From positions 30,584 to 94,583 of the forward strand of contig JANPBU010000017.1 of the NCBI GenBank assembly GCA_031430595.1: a stretch of DNA of 64,000 nucleotides. The letters run 5' to 3'. This document shows, piece after piece, positions 1 to 8,371 of the stretch. Below the pieces are notes generated by a model. That model searched no databases and was not told where the DNA came from. It worked only from the letters and a program-made list of their open reading frames with translations. Within the stretch, counting starts at the first letter, position 1; every line of letters begins with the position of its first letter. A program made the translations under genes and the position numbers. The DNA comes from JANNBN01 sp031430595 (GTDB taxonomy: Bacteria; Actinomycetota; Acidimicrobiia; Acidimicrobiales; JANYDT01).

Positions 1-135
1 TCCTTTGGCGGCGAAGAAACTATCGAGTACCCGCGTACCCGCAGCAGCGAATGACCTTGGGAATCTGGTTAGGTAGTAGGCATCACGACCCGAATTGTCA
101 TTGCTATCGAATCAGCATCCGACAGGTCTCGATTG

Positions 136-774
136 TTAGGAAAACGACTTCTCGACGCTCGGAGATCGGTTCATCGTCCAGACCGGCGGGCATCCCTGAA
201 CTTCGATCACGCTACGCTCCCTAAATCCAAAGCGTGCATAGTAAGAGAGATTATGTTCGTTCTGTGTTTCCAAAAAAACCGGCGAACCGGAATTGTCGGC
301 TTCCGCAAGGATGGGAAGCAACAACGCAGTGCCTACGCCTCGACCTTGAAACTTCGGATCAGTCGCCAGTAGCGACAGGTACCAGTGATCCTCTTCCATG
401 TGGTGTTTCGGAAGTTCTGAGAACAAGGCGAGAGCCGTTCGTCGTTGTTTGGAACGAAGAACCGAAGGTGCAATCCGGAACAGTTGTTTCATTGCCCGGA
501 GTCCCCGATCGGGAATCTTCACGCCGGGGGGTAACCATGCAGCGACACCCACACACTCGTCACCAATCTGAGCAGTCCACACCGAACCATGGGCGGCGGC
601 GTCTAACAACAACGAGTGGAACAGTCCTGTCGTCTTGTGTTGTGAAAGTAGATCCGGAGTGAAGAAGTTGTACAACGGGTCGTCCCAGAAGGAGCGCGCC
701 GTCAGCGCCACCAGCGTTCGCAGCTCATCCGTCCGATGTTCCCTAACTTCAATGTTCAACGCCATCTGTTTCAA
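136..774 (-). CDS. GNAT-family N-acetyltransferase
   Basis: The 212-residue product is a standard-length GNAT fold protein that would transfer an acetyl group from acetyl-CoA to an unknown amine substrate in the cytoplasm. The acetyl-CoA-binding motif A is visible around residues 135-155 (LLATDPKFQGRGVGTALL), followed by the motif B region ending in YYARFGF, which is the usual end of the core. There is no signal peptide or membrane segment. It runs leftward, divergent from the large regulator that starts at 867, so the two could share the promoter region between them. The first 135 bases of the window before its stop hold no gene that I can support. The substrate cannot be read from the sequence. 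Confidence 0.9.
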   Translation of the reverse strand: MKQMALNIEVREHRTDELRTLVALTARSFWDDPLYNFFTPDLLSQHKTTGLFHSLLLDAAAHGSVWTAQIGDECVGVAAWLPPGVKIPDRGLRAMKQLFRIAPSVLRSKQRRTALALFSELPKHHMEEDHWYLSLLATDPKFQGRGVGTALLLPILAEADNSGSPVFLETQNEHNLSYYARFGFRERSVIEVQGCPPVWTMNRSPSVEKSFS

Positions 775-866
775 GGTAGTCGCTTACGTCGCCACCAGAC
801 CCAAGGGGTCCAACGGCTGTCGCCCCTGACCCGACGCGGATTCAGACCGTTTACTAGAGTGATGCG

Positions 867-3800
867 ATGGCTGGTGACTCGCAAGGACGTGCTTTCGTCC
901 AACTTCTTGGGCCCGTGCAAGTGACCGTCGGTTCTGAAATCAAACTGCCGTCCGAAGGGAAGGCAAAACTCCTACTTGCGTTGTTGACTTTACGAAAACA
1001 CGCACGCGAAGAACAGGAGCTTATTGACCTTCTCTGGGATCAACACCCAACAAAGTCGGCAACGAGTGCTTTCCGAACATATTTGGCCGATGTTCGAAAA
1101 ACCGTCGGTGAAACGCGAGTCGTAACTACGGCTCGTTCACACAGGCTTCATCCAGACAAAGTCCACACCGACATCGACATCGTGAACGCCGACGTCGCAC
1201 GAGCTCACGAACTACTGGCGCAAAATCCCAGTGCTGCGTCGATACTGTTGCTCCAGGCACTCAACCAATGGAGGGGAAAGGCTCTCGAAGGAGTCCGTGA
1301 TTTTGAGTGCCTCGCCCCAGACATAAGAATTCTGGACGAACAGTTCGAGTCGATCCGCGAGCAGTATCTTGCGGCTCGACTCGCCTCGGGTGACTACGCA
1401 ACAGTGATTCCAGATCTCCGCCGAGCCGTACACGAATGCCCATGGCGGGAAAGACTCACTGCACTTCTGATGACCGCACTCTTTGAATCCGGGAATCGAA
1501 TAGAAGCCCTACGCGCTTATCAATTTCTCTATAAGTACTTAGCAGATGAGTTCGGCATGCCACCGAGCAACGACCTTATTTCCCTAGAGCAATCAATGAT
1601 TCTTGAAACCCGGCATGCATCGCCACCTCAAGTTGACGCTCGCTTCAATCTCACACCCGGACTCGAGGCAGCAGCTCAGGATTTCGTTGGTCGTAGATGG
1701 ATACTTGATGCGCTTAGCCAAGAAGCTGGGCCCATCAAGGTCGTTCTTGGTGAATCCGGTTCGGGAAAGACCGCTATCGCTTCGACACTGTTACAGACCC
1801 TCACTAAAACTGGTCTTCGTGTTGCATACGGCAAAGCAGAGCGCGACTCGCTAGCACCGCTTTTCTGCCTCGCTGAGGCTTTTCCCACCTTGGCGCAGCA
1901 GAGCCAAAACGACGAGACCCTCGCAGTCGAAGTTCTCCTTTCCTGGGCAGGTGCCACAGCCGGCGCGGTTCTGGTCATAGACGACTATCAATGGGCAGAC
2001 CCACTAACCAAGCGGACGCTATTTCTGCTCGCCCGAACGAACGATGCCAGACGTCCAATTCTTCGCATTTTCTGTCGGCCGGGATCGCACTCAGGAGACT
2101 TTGGGATTAGGCCGATCACGATCGCCCCAATGGATTCACACGACATTGAAGAGCTTTTGCTGAAAAAGGGTTTAACACCTGACTCTTCGGTGGTCGAGCA
2201 CGTCGGGCGAGTGTCCAAAGGTCGAGCGATCTACGTGGCAGCGATAATTGACCACATCGCACAAACCGGTGAGGTCCCAGTTCGATCAATCGAATCGACC
2301 GCAGAGGTTCTGGCTCCAATATTGCAACTTACCTTTTCTGAGTACCTACCGAACGAACGAAAAATCTACGCAGCTATTGAGGTTTGTTGGCCACAAGCGA
2401 CGAGCGAGCGCGTGGCCAGAGTTCTCAACGTCGATTTGACGTTGGTAGAACATGTCGTAAAACGCGGGCTCGACGAACACATCCTCATCGATGGTGAGAC
2501 CATTGTTTTTCGACATGAGTTGTTAGCCAGGCACTCTGTCGGGTTTCTCGATCGGCGCGAGGTTCGAGAAATTCACGCACTGCTGGCCGGCGACGAAAAT
2601 CTCCATCCGTGGGAAAGGGCGCTTCACGGGGTCAAACGGGCGGAGGGTCGCCAAACAGCGGAGGAACTTCATGGATTCGAATCGTCCGTATTGCAAGCAC
2701 TAAACGAAGGTCAAAATGGTGCGGCTACTGAACTTCTCGATCGAATTCTCGTTCAATTTGATCAACAGCTTTTGCCGGAACAACGATTTCGATTTCTCCA
2801 TCTTGCTTCGAGAGCGCACGATCTCTGCGGTGATCTTGAACTAGGTCGCCGCAGGCGAGCCGCTGCGTTTGACGTGGCCGAAAGCAACGGCTTAAAAGCT
2901 GAAGCCGTAAATTGTGTGGTTGGCGAACGCGAAGCTGGGCGATCGGTAAAGGTTGATGCCCAAGAAATGTCGTTGTTGCGTCGAGCGGGGAAACTTGTAG
3001 CCGGCGAGTCGCCAGATTTGATTCTTCGCGTGCACTCCGAACTAGCTTACCAAAAGCTCTACCACCGGTCGACCGACCGAGACGACATCGAATCGGACAT
3101 TTCGGTCATCAAAAACTTGCTCACGTCGGTTCGCGACCCGTTAGCGAGAGCACTTGGCCACCGAAGCCTCTATCTTGCTTCAACTCTCGGACTTGAATCT
3201 GGCTCGGATTCGCACGCCGAATCAATGATCTTGGCTCTTCCCGAAGTCGATCACGTCGATTTCAAGGCATCCGCCTTCCAGTACGGAATACGACAGGCGC
3301 TCACGACTGGAGACCGAGTCGGATTACGCGCACTTTCCGATCGGTTTGCCACATTCGCTACCGAAACACGAAGGCCGGTTGATTTGTGGTGCAGGGAAGT
3401 AATCCGCGCCGCAGAGTTCGAGATGGATGGCAATTTTGGAAGGTCGCGACACCACGCTCGAACGGCGAGGACGCTTGGAAAGAGCTTCGGTTGCCCTGAT
3501 GCTGAGCTTGCCTGGGGGTTACACATTTTATCAAGCAGCCTGTTGACAAATACTGCGCCGCCGACCGAAGAACGAGTCGGTGTAAGCAAACTCATTCCTT
3601 TGCTCGAGATACTTTTGCAGTCTCAAGCCAAAACGTTGCGGCATGACTCCTCCGCTCTGACTGCTGCCGTGCAACAAGCGGCAATGGGTCCGGTCAACCC
3701 AAGCACATTGACCCAACTCTCAATACTCGTAGAGTCGGTGTGGAACATCGGCGCCGTCGATCACGCAAGGATCTTGCTCACAGCACTAACGACTAACTTC

Positions 3801-4115
3801 CCGACCGAAAAATTTGTCGTAGTCGGGCACGTTCCAGTTACGGTACTGGGTCCCCTCGCCCGACTCCGGGGGATGCTTCGATGTCTTCTTCGCGATGACG
3901 AATTGGCCTCCGTCGACTTTTCCGAAGCTCTCAAAGATTCGACAGACTTCCGCGCTCTGACGTGGGTCCAACGAGTTCGGCGAGATTTCGCATTGCTTCT
4001 TGAGCAGCGGGGAAAGTTCGACGAATCGACATTTCTTCGTAGCCAGGCAGAAATCGACGACCACCTCCTTCATCCATTGGACACGAGCACAGAAGAAAAG
4101 TTGCGACTCGGCTAG
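867..4115 (+). CDS. SARP/BTAD-type transcriptional regulator with STAND ATPase
   Basis: This 1082-residue protein has the AfsR-like order. An N-terminal winged-helix DNA-binding domain lies at about residues 8-95 and a BTAD helical domain at about 100-245. A STAND/AAA ATPase follows, with Walker A GESGSGKT near residue 294-302 and Walker B VLVIDDYQWAD near 368-378. The helical C-terminal part, residues 600 onward, is probably tetratricopeptide-like. SARP proteins activate nearby gene clusters when their ATPase/sensor part is engaged, so this may control the conflict-type cluster that follows, but that is inference. The ATG at 867 gives the full winged helix. It is divergent from the GNAT gene. 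No truncation is seen. Confidence 0.93.
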   Translation: MAGDSQGRAFVQLLGPVQVTVGSEIKLPSEGKAKLLLALLTLRKHAREEQELIDLLWDQHPTKSATSAFRTYLADVRKTVGETRVVTTARSHRLHPDKVHTDIDIVNADVARAHELLAQNPSAASILLLQALNQWRGKALEGVRDFECLAPDIRILDEQFESIREQYLAARLASGDYATVIPDLRRAVHECPWRERLTALLMTALFESGNRIEALRAYQFLYKYLADEFGMPPSNDLISLEQSMILETRHASPPQVDARFNLTPGLEAAAQDFVGRRWILDALSQEAGPIKVVLGESGSGKTAIASTLLQTLTKTGLRVAYGKAERDSLAPLFCLAEAFPTLAQQSQNDETLAVEVLLSWAGATAGAVLVIDDYQWADPLTKRTLFLLARTNDARRPILRIFCRPGSHSGDFGIRPITIAPMDSHDIEELLLKKGLTPDSSVVEHVGRVSKGRAIYVAAIIDHIAQTGEVPVRSIESTAEVLAPILQLTFSEYLPNERKIYAAIEVCWPQATSERVARVLNVDLTLVEHVVKRGLDEHILIDGETIVFRHELLARHSVGFLDRREVREIHALLAGDENLHPWERALHGVKRAEGRQTAEELHGFESSVLQALNEGQNGAATELLDRILVQFDQQLLPEQRFRFLHLASRAHDLCGDLELGRRRRAAAFDVAESNGLKAEAVNCVVGEREAGRSVKVDAQEMSLLRRAGKLVAGESPDLILRVHSELAYQKLYHRSTDRDDIESDISVIKNLLTSVRDPLARALGHRSLYLASTLGLESGSDSHAESMILALPEVDHVDFKASAFQYGIRQALTTGDRVGLRALSDRFATFATETRRPVDLWCREVIRAAEFEMDGNFGRSRHHARTARTLGKSFGCPDAELAWGLHILSSSLLTNTAPPTEERVGVSKLIPLLEILLQSQAKTLRHDSSALTAAVQQAAMGPVNPSTLTQLSILVESVWNIGAVDHARILLTALTTNFPTEKFVVVGHVPVTVLGPLARLRGMLRCLLRDDELASVDFSEALKDSTDFRALTWVQRVRRDFALLLEQRGKFDESTFLRSQAEIDDHLLHPLDTSTEEKLRLG

Positions 4116-4119
4116 AGCG

Positions 4120-4650
4120 CTAACCGTGTGGTTCAGGCCGGGATGAGCTGCCGTTCGGAGTAGACGCCAACTCCAGAGCATCAGCAAGCAGGAAAGCAAA
4201 ATCACCAAGCGCATCGGTTCCCTCTGCAAGCCCGACCACAGAGGCAGTCGCCTTAATCGCGGCGCCCGCAACTCGGAGAGCCGTCACGCGGCCCGGGATT
4301 GATCTCGAGGCACACGCTGTGTCGAAAAGGGTGCACTTTGCGAATAGCTCTGGACCCACTAACCCAATGGTCACTAACTCAGCATCGAACGAGGCCAAAA
4401 CCTGCGGATCGCAGAACTGCGTAAGCAGCGGAATGAAACGGGTCGAGCTAATCGCCCACGCTTCAACAAAATGCCCGCTTACGGTCGATCCTTCGAATCG
4501 GCTATCCACCTCTTGAGCTGTTGTTTCCATGAGGTCGTGACACCGCGCGAACAGAACCAGCAGCGACGATGTTGGATCGCTAGACGATGACGCCTTTTGA
4601 AGCTCCAACTGGGGTCCGTTCTCAGAGCGATCCATCGACAGATTGTGCAT
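4120..4650 (-). CDS. hypothetical helical protein
   Basis: A 176-residue open frame lies on the minus strand in the space between the regulator and the kinase-like gene, which both read rightward. Its composition looks coding: it is rich in Ala, Leu, Ser and Glu with regular hydrophobic spacing. It suggests a soluble all-helical protein, with a hydrophobic stretch around residues 120-160. I recognise no family. It ends four bases beyond the end of the regulator, so the two are convergent, and it starts about 90 bases from the kinase-like gene, divergent to it. The competing minus-strand frame at 3786-4271 overlaps the regulator and was rejected. It could be spurious. Confidence 0.45.
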   Translation of the reverse strand: MHNLSMDRSENGPQLELQKASSSSDPTSSLLVLFARCHDLMETTAQEVDSRFEGSTVSGHFVEAWAISSTRFIPLLTQFCDPQVLASFDAELVTIGLVGPELFAKCTLFDTACASRSIPGRVTALRVAGAAIKATASVVGLAEGTDALGDFAFLLADALELASTPNGSSSRPEPHG

Positions 4651-4741
4651 GTCGCCCGCAAGCCGAGCGCAAAGTTCAACACGCCGGAATTTTTGGCTGA
4701 TTTGCCCTCACAAAGCGATTTAATCGCCGCTGCAAGGGAAC

Positions 4742-5317
4742 GTGCAGCCCAACACGTTCACCATAAACTCGACATCGCCTCACTACGGCAATTTCCTGCC
4801 AACGAAACCACTGATCATCGGCGGCCTTATCGGCGTAGGGTCATTCTCCGAGGTTTTCGAAGTACTCGGAGGACCGATTGTATGGGCAGTTAAAGTGCTC
4901 GACGCCCGAGGTACGAGGTGCCTTCCGGCGATGCGCTCGTTCGATATGGAAACAAACACTCTTGGGATGATCGATCACCGAAACGTTATTCCCGTTATCG
5001 CGCGCGGAACTGTGGAAGGTCGCCCGGCTTACATGATGCCCCGGGCACTCGGTACCTTGAACGAATTGACTGGTCCCCAAACGGTGGCTTCGAGATTCAT
5101 GTCTGAGGTGGAGAGCGCCAACGAGGCATTCGCAGATCTGGGGTTCAGCCACGGAGATCTCCACTCCGGAAACATCCTCGTTTTTGAAGTCAACGGGGAC
5201 TTCACCCTTCGCCTCGCAGACCCCCGTCCTCAAAAACTCGACCGGTCCTTCGATCGAGTGTGCCTAGCCAAAATCCAAACCCAGATAACCAACAAACAAC
5301 AAACAACCACTAACTGA
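4742..5317 (+). CDS. short protein-kinase-like protein
   Basis: The 191-residue product has the landmarks of a eukaryotic-type Ser/Thr kinase but is much shorter than a normal 260-residue kinase domain. Seen are a glycine-rich loop (GVGSFSEVFEV, about residues 31-41), a VAIK-like strand (VWAVKVLD), a catalytic loop HGDLHSGNIL (about 147-156) and a metal-binding Asp in LADP. The activation segment and helical C-lobe after the catalytic loop are nearly absent. The last 30 residues (QTQITNKQQTTTN) look non-conserved. It uses a GTG start and lies 14 bases upstream of the papain-like gene, so they are probably co-transcribed. It may be a truncated kinase, a pseudokinase or an aminoglycoside-phosphotransferase-like enzyme. 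Confidence 0.7.
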   Translation: MQPNTFTINSTSPHYGNFLPTKPLIIGGLIGVGSFSEVFEVLGGPIVWAVKVLDARGTRCLPAMRSFDMETNTLGMIDHRNVIPVIARGTVEGRPAYMMPRALGTLNELTGPQTVASRFMSEVESANEAFADLGFSHGDLHSGNILVFEVNGDFTLRLADPRPQKLDRSFDRVCLAKIQTQITNKQQTTTN

Positions 5318-5331
5318 AAAGAGAAACCGCC

Positions 5332-6336
5332 ATGACAGAAAACATAAACATTCAGTTGTCGCAACTGCGAATTGGAGACGCCCTCCTTTACTGTGGTGAA
5401 GACATCGCCTCCCGCGTTGCTCGTTTCGTCGACGGATCAAGCTACGACCATGCCTGCCTGGTGGTCGACTTCGCAGACGATGGCGTACCCGTCGTCATCG
5501 ATATCGGGTTTCGAGGAGTTGCCCGATACCGTCTCGATCATTACGAAAGCAAACCATCAGCTGTGCTCGTTCGTCGCCACAGACTGCCCGGCGGTGAACA
5601 GCTCTTTGCCCACAGAGCCCTTGAACAACACGATGAACTAGTCGATGGGTACGCTTTCAACAGGCTGCTCAGTATTGTCTTGATTTGTCTGACGCGATTC
5701 GCAGGGAACCTGTCGGAGATGGAGCCCGATATGGCCAAAGAGTTCGCTTATCAAACCACGGGACTTCTAACGAAGGCATGCAAGCGGCGTCACCTGAAAA
5801 ACACGGGAGTCTGCGTGGACGGCATTCGCCGGCCCATGAACGTGTTCGCAAGCGATGCTCCCGATGCGCTTTATTACGGTTTGACTCATGACGAGCCGAC
5901 TGGTGGCGGACTCCTGGGATGGGTTGCCAGCGCCCTAGAGTTTGATGAGTTTCTTGCCAAGCACGCCGGCTCACCAACTGGTGAGTTTGCCAAGGAGGGT
6001 CTTTCGTTCAGCCACATCGAACTTCGCCAAGAGATTGACACCCTCTACCGGAGTCTTGGGTTTTCAACACCGAGTTACAAGACCCCAAGCAATCAAGAAT
6101 TGAAGGATTCTGTCGTCGAGGCATCACTCTCGGTCGCCGCGGAACTGGCCCTCGCCGTTGATACCAATCAAACACCCTTTGCTGGAAAGAATCTGGTTTC
6201 AGCGCTTGCCCTCTGGCTGCTCGACAACTTCCTGACGGAAGGAAGAATCTCGACTCCAGCTGACCTTCAAACCACCAAGTCGCTCTTCGACGTGGGGCTG
6301 CTAGACCTCGATGCGGTTCAATGGCACGAGGAGTAA
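5332..6336 (+). CDS. permuted papain-like (YiiX/DUF830-type) protein
   Basis: The N-terminal 95 residues match the circularly permuted papain-like (NlpC/P60-related) fold. The segment GDALLYCGEDIASRVARF is followed by the catalytic-type SYDHACLVVD and a strand ending VVIDIGFRG. A conserved Cys lies later, near residue 163 (NTGVCVDGI), in the position where permuted enzymes carry their nucleophile. Members of this family act as amidases, peptidases or lipid hydrolases. The 334-residue length leaves a helical C-terminal domain of unknown role. There is no signal peptide, so a cytoplasmic role is likely. A good Shine-Dalgarno (GAAAAGAGAAA context) precedes the ATG. Its neighbour is the kinase-like gene 14 bases upstream. 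Confidence 0.75.
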   Translation: MTENINIQLSQLRIGDALLYCGEDIASRVARFVDGSSYDHACLVVDFADDGVPVVIDIGFRGVARYRLDHYESKPSAVLVRRHRLPGGEQLFAHRALEQHDELVDGYAFNRLLSIVLICLTRFAGNLSEMEPDMAKEFAYQTTGLLTKACKRRHLKNTGVCVDGIRRPMNVFASDAPDALYYGLTHDEPTGGGLLGWVASALEFDEFLAKHAGSPTGEFAKEGLSFSHIELRQEIDTLYRSLGFSTPSYKTPSNQELKDSVVEASLSVAAELALAVDTNQTPFAGKNLVSALALWLLDNFLTEGRISTPADLQTTKSLFDVGLLDLDAVQWHEE

Positions 6337-6435
6337 GCGAAAAGGATTGACCGCCTGGGGGCACACCAAGACTGGGCGACCGATCTCCTGCCGACCGGGA
6401 CGGCTACCTACTCGCTAATCAGACCGTTTCCGCCA

Positions 6436-7479
6436 TCAATCGCTTAATGCCGAAGAGACCAACATTTGTAGGGATCGAATCATTGACCGAAGTTCTTGCA
6501 GGTAATCGGAAGCCTTGAAAGTCTTCTGGAGCTCAACCGGGCAAATTGTCCTGTCATCCACTCCTACCGTCTCCACGGACACTCCGTATGGCAAAGCAAG
6601 GAGCCGAATCGCATCAACGTGGTGGTAGGGGCGGTAAATCGCTGTCGTTACCAAAAGAACACGAGAACCCACCTTCGCGTCGCACAGCTTTGTTCCCCAG
6701 AACGAATAGGCGTCAGGTGTATTTGCTCGACGAGTCAGATCGCTACTCGGCGCAGCAACCACATCAACCGTTTTTTCAGACTCATACCGATAACGGCGAA
6801 TCAACCATGAAGCATTGGGATTCGCATCGTTGTGTTCCTGCTCCTCAACCACTTCGCTCAAGTTGAGCGAGCGACGCATCCCGGCATCTATCGCATCGAA
6901 TTCAGTCAGAACAGAACCAATGCCCGAGGCCGTCGCTAGGTCAAACTCGTTTCCAGCTAGTGGTCGAAACGCTCCAACTGCCGTTATGTGATTCACGCGG
7001 AGACCATCGTTGACTAGGTTTCCAATCAGCTGCGGTCGAAGAATGCAGCCTCGGACCAGCCCGCCAAGAACAATGGCAAAGTCATACTCGCCGTCCGAGG
7101 GATCGGGCGACCGAACCATTCCAAGTGCCCTCGCAGCGGACTGCACCAACTCTTCGTGGTCGCCTGCGAGTTCGACACTTTCGGAAAGATTGCGTTCTTT
7201 TCCATTCCGGAAGTCCCAGAGAATCGAGAACGATTCAAGGTCGTTCAGGTACGAAAGCAACACAGTTGCGGAAGGTGAGGGGCCGATGGGGGGCGGACCC
7301 TGATACAGCGTCACGAGAGCCCGGAACGGCTCGTTGGAAAGCCACGTGGCAACCGATTCGATCAGAGCGTGCCGATCTCCCGTCACAGGGAAGTCCGGGA
7401 GCGATACGGGCAAAAAATCACCACTACTTTCGCTAGTCGCTCCTACACGGATGTTGTGGTCAACCTGCTGCCTATCCAT
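6436..7479 (-). CDS. YdcF/DUF218-like protein
   Basis: The roughly 347-residue product has two segments typical of the Rossmann-like DUF218 family. The strand-loop DFAIVLGGLVRGC is near the middle, and VLLVTTAIYRPYHHVDAIRL lies near residues 285-305, where the family usually has VTsayHmpRA. YdcF and SanA relatives bind nucleotides or act in cell-envelope functions, but the true reaction is not settled and this member is divergent. I prefer the ATG at 7479 over an upstream in-frame GTG at 7500 because it gives a conventional start. It is convergent with the papain-like gene and divergent from pgeF, which starts 71 bases away. No membrane segment is seen. Confidence 0.6.
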   Translation of the reverse strand: MDRQQVDHNIRVGATSESSGDFLPVSLPDFPVTGDRHALIESVATWLSNEPFRALVTLYQGPPPIGPSPSATVLLSYLNDLESFSILWDFRNGKERNLSESVELAGDHEELVQSAARALGMVRSPDPSDGEYDFAIVLGGLVRGCILRPQLIGNLVNDGLRVNHITAVGAFRPLAGNEFDLATASGIGSVLTEFDAIDAGMRRSLNLSEVVEEQEHNDANPNASWLIRRYRYESEKTVDVVAAPSSDLTRRANTPDAYSFWGTKLCDAKVGSRVLLVTTAIYRPYHHVDAIRLLALPYGVSVETVGVDDRTICPVELQKTFKASDYLQELRSMIRSLQMLVSSALSD

Positions 7480-7550
7480 GCCAATAGCCTTGCACACCAC
7501 CTATTTGGCACCGACCTGCGCCGACGCAACGTAGTCGCTACCATTCATCT

Positions 7551-8360
7551 GTGCGAACGGAGCAAATTGGTGAACTTGCGGTGCTGCGGTTTGAGTCGTT
7601 CGATCAGTTCGACGGACTTTCATCGTTCGTGTCGACCCGCGTCGGCGGGGTAAGCACCGGCCCATACGATTCTCTGAATCTTGGCTTGCACGTTGGTGAC
7701 GAACCTTCTTCGGTGATCGAAAACCGGCGGCGTGTTTTGCGCTCGACGGGATCCTCTCTAGAGCAATCGGTTTGGTGCCAACAAATTCATCGACCCAACA
7801 TTGCTCTCGTAGATGATCAGTTCGCAGGCCGTGGCTCCCTGACCGTTGGCGATGCATTACAAGAAACCGACGCACTTATTACGCAAACCCGTGAACTGAC
7901 GCTTTGCGTGATGCTTGCGGATTGCGTGCCAGTAGTCCTGTACGACAGTGTTACCCGGAGCGTTGGTGTGATTCACGCAGGCTGGGGCGGCACGGTCCGA
8001 GAAATCGTGGTCGCAACCGTCGCAGCGATGGTTGACGCGTTCGGCACTGAACCAGTGAATCTCACGGCCGGGATCGGGCCGTCGATCGGGCCGTCGACCT
8101 ACGAGGTTGGAAAGGAAGTGATTGAACTCGCGCTGAAACGTTCCTGGGGCGAAGAGTGCCTTCTTCCACACCAGGCCGACGGGAAGGCGATGTTTGACCT
8201 GTGGACTGCGAACCGAAGACAACTCGAAGCCGCAGGTGTACCCCCTTCGCAGATAGAAGTCGCCATGATCTCCACGGACGCCAACCAAGAGACACTGTTT
8301 TCTGATCGATCTGTTCGACCAACCGGGCGCTTCATTTGCGCAGCAACCCTGCTTCCGTAG
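7551..8360 (+). CDS. pgeF: peptidoglycan editing factor / polyphenol-oxidase-family purine enzyme
   Basis: This is a full-length member (269 residues) of the YfiH/LACC1 family. It carries the family's metal-binding triad: His80 in CQQIHRP, Cys125 in LADCVPVV and His142 in IHAGWGG. The conserved stretch AGIGPSIGP follows near residue 180. Family members were named laccases, but have been shown to act on purine nucleosides (phosphorolysis/deamination) and, in E. coli, to hydrolyse wrongly built muropeptide precursors. The start is GTG at 7551. Its end overlaps an alternative TTG start of the next CHAT gene, but the next gene's better ATG start lies 12 bases downstream. It looks like an ordinary housekeeping gene. 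Confidence 0.93.
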   Translation: MRTEQIGELAVLRFESFDQFDGLSSFVSTRVGGVSTGPYDSLNLGLHVGDEPSSVIENRRRVLRSTGSSLEQSVWCQQIHRPNIALVDDQFAGRGSLTVGDALQETDALITQTRELTLCVMLADCVPVVLYDSVTRSVGVIHAGWGGTVREIVVATVAAMVDAFGTEPVNLTAGIGPSIGPSTYEVGKEVIELALKRSWGEECLLPHQADGKAMFDLWTANRRQLEAAGVPPSQIEVAMISTDANQETLFSDRSVRPTGRFICAATLLP

Positions 8361-8371
8361 CGAAGACGGCG

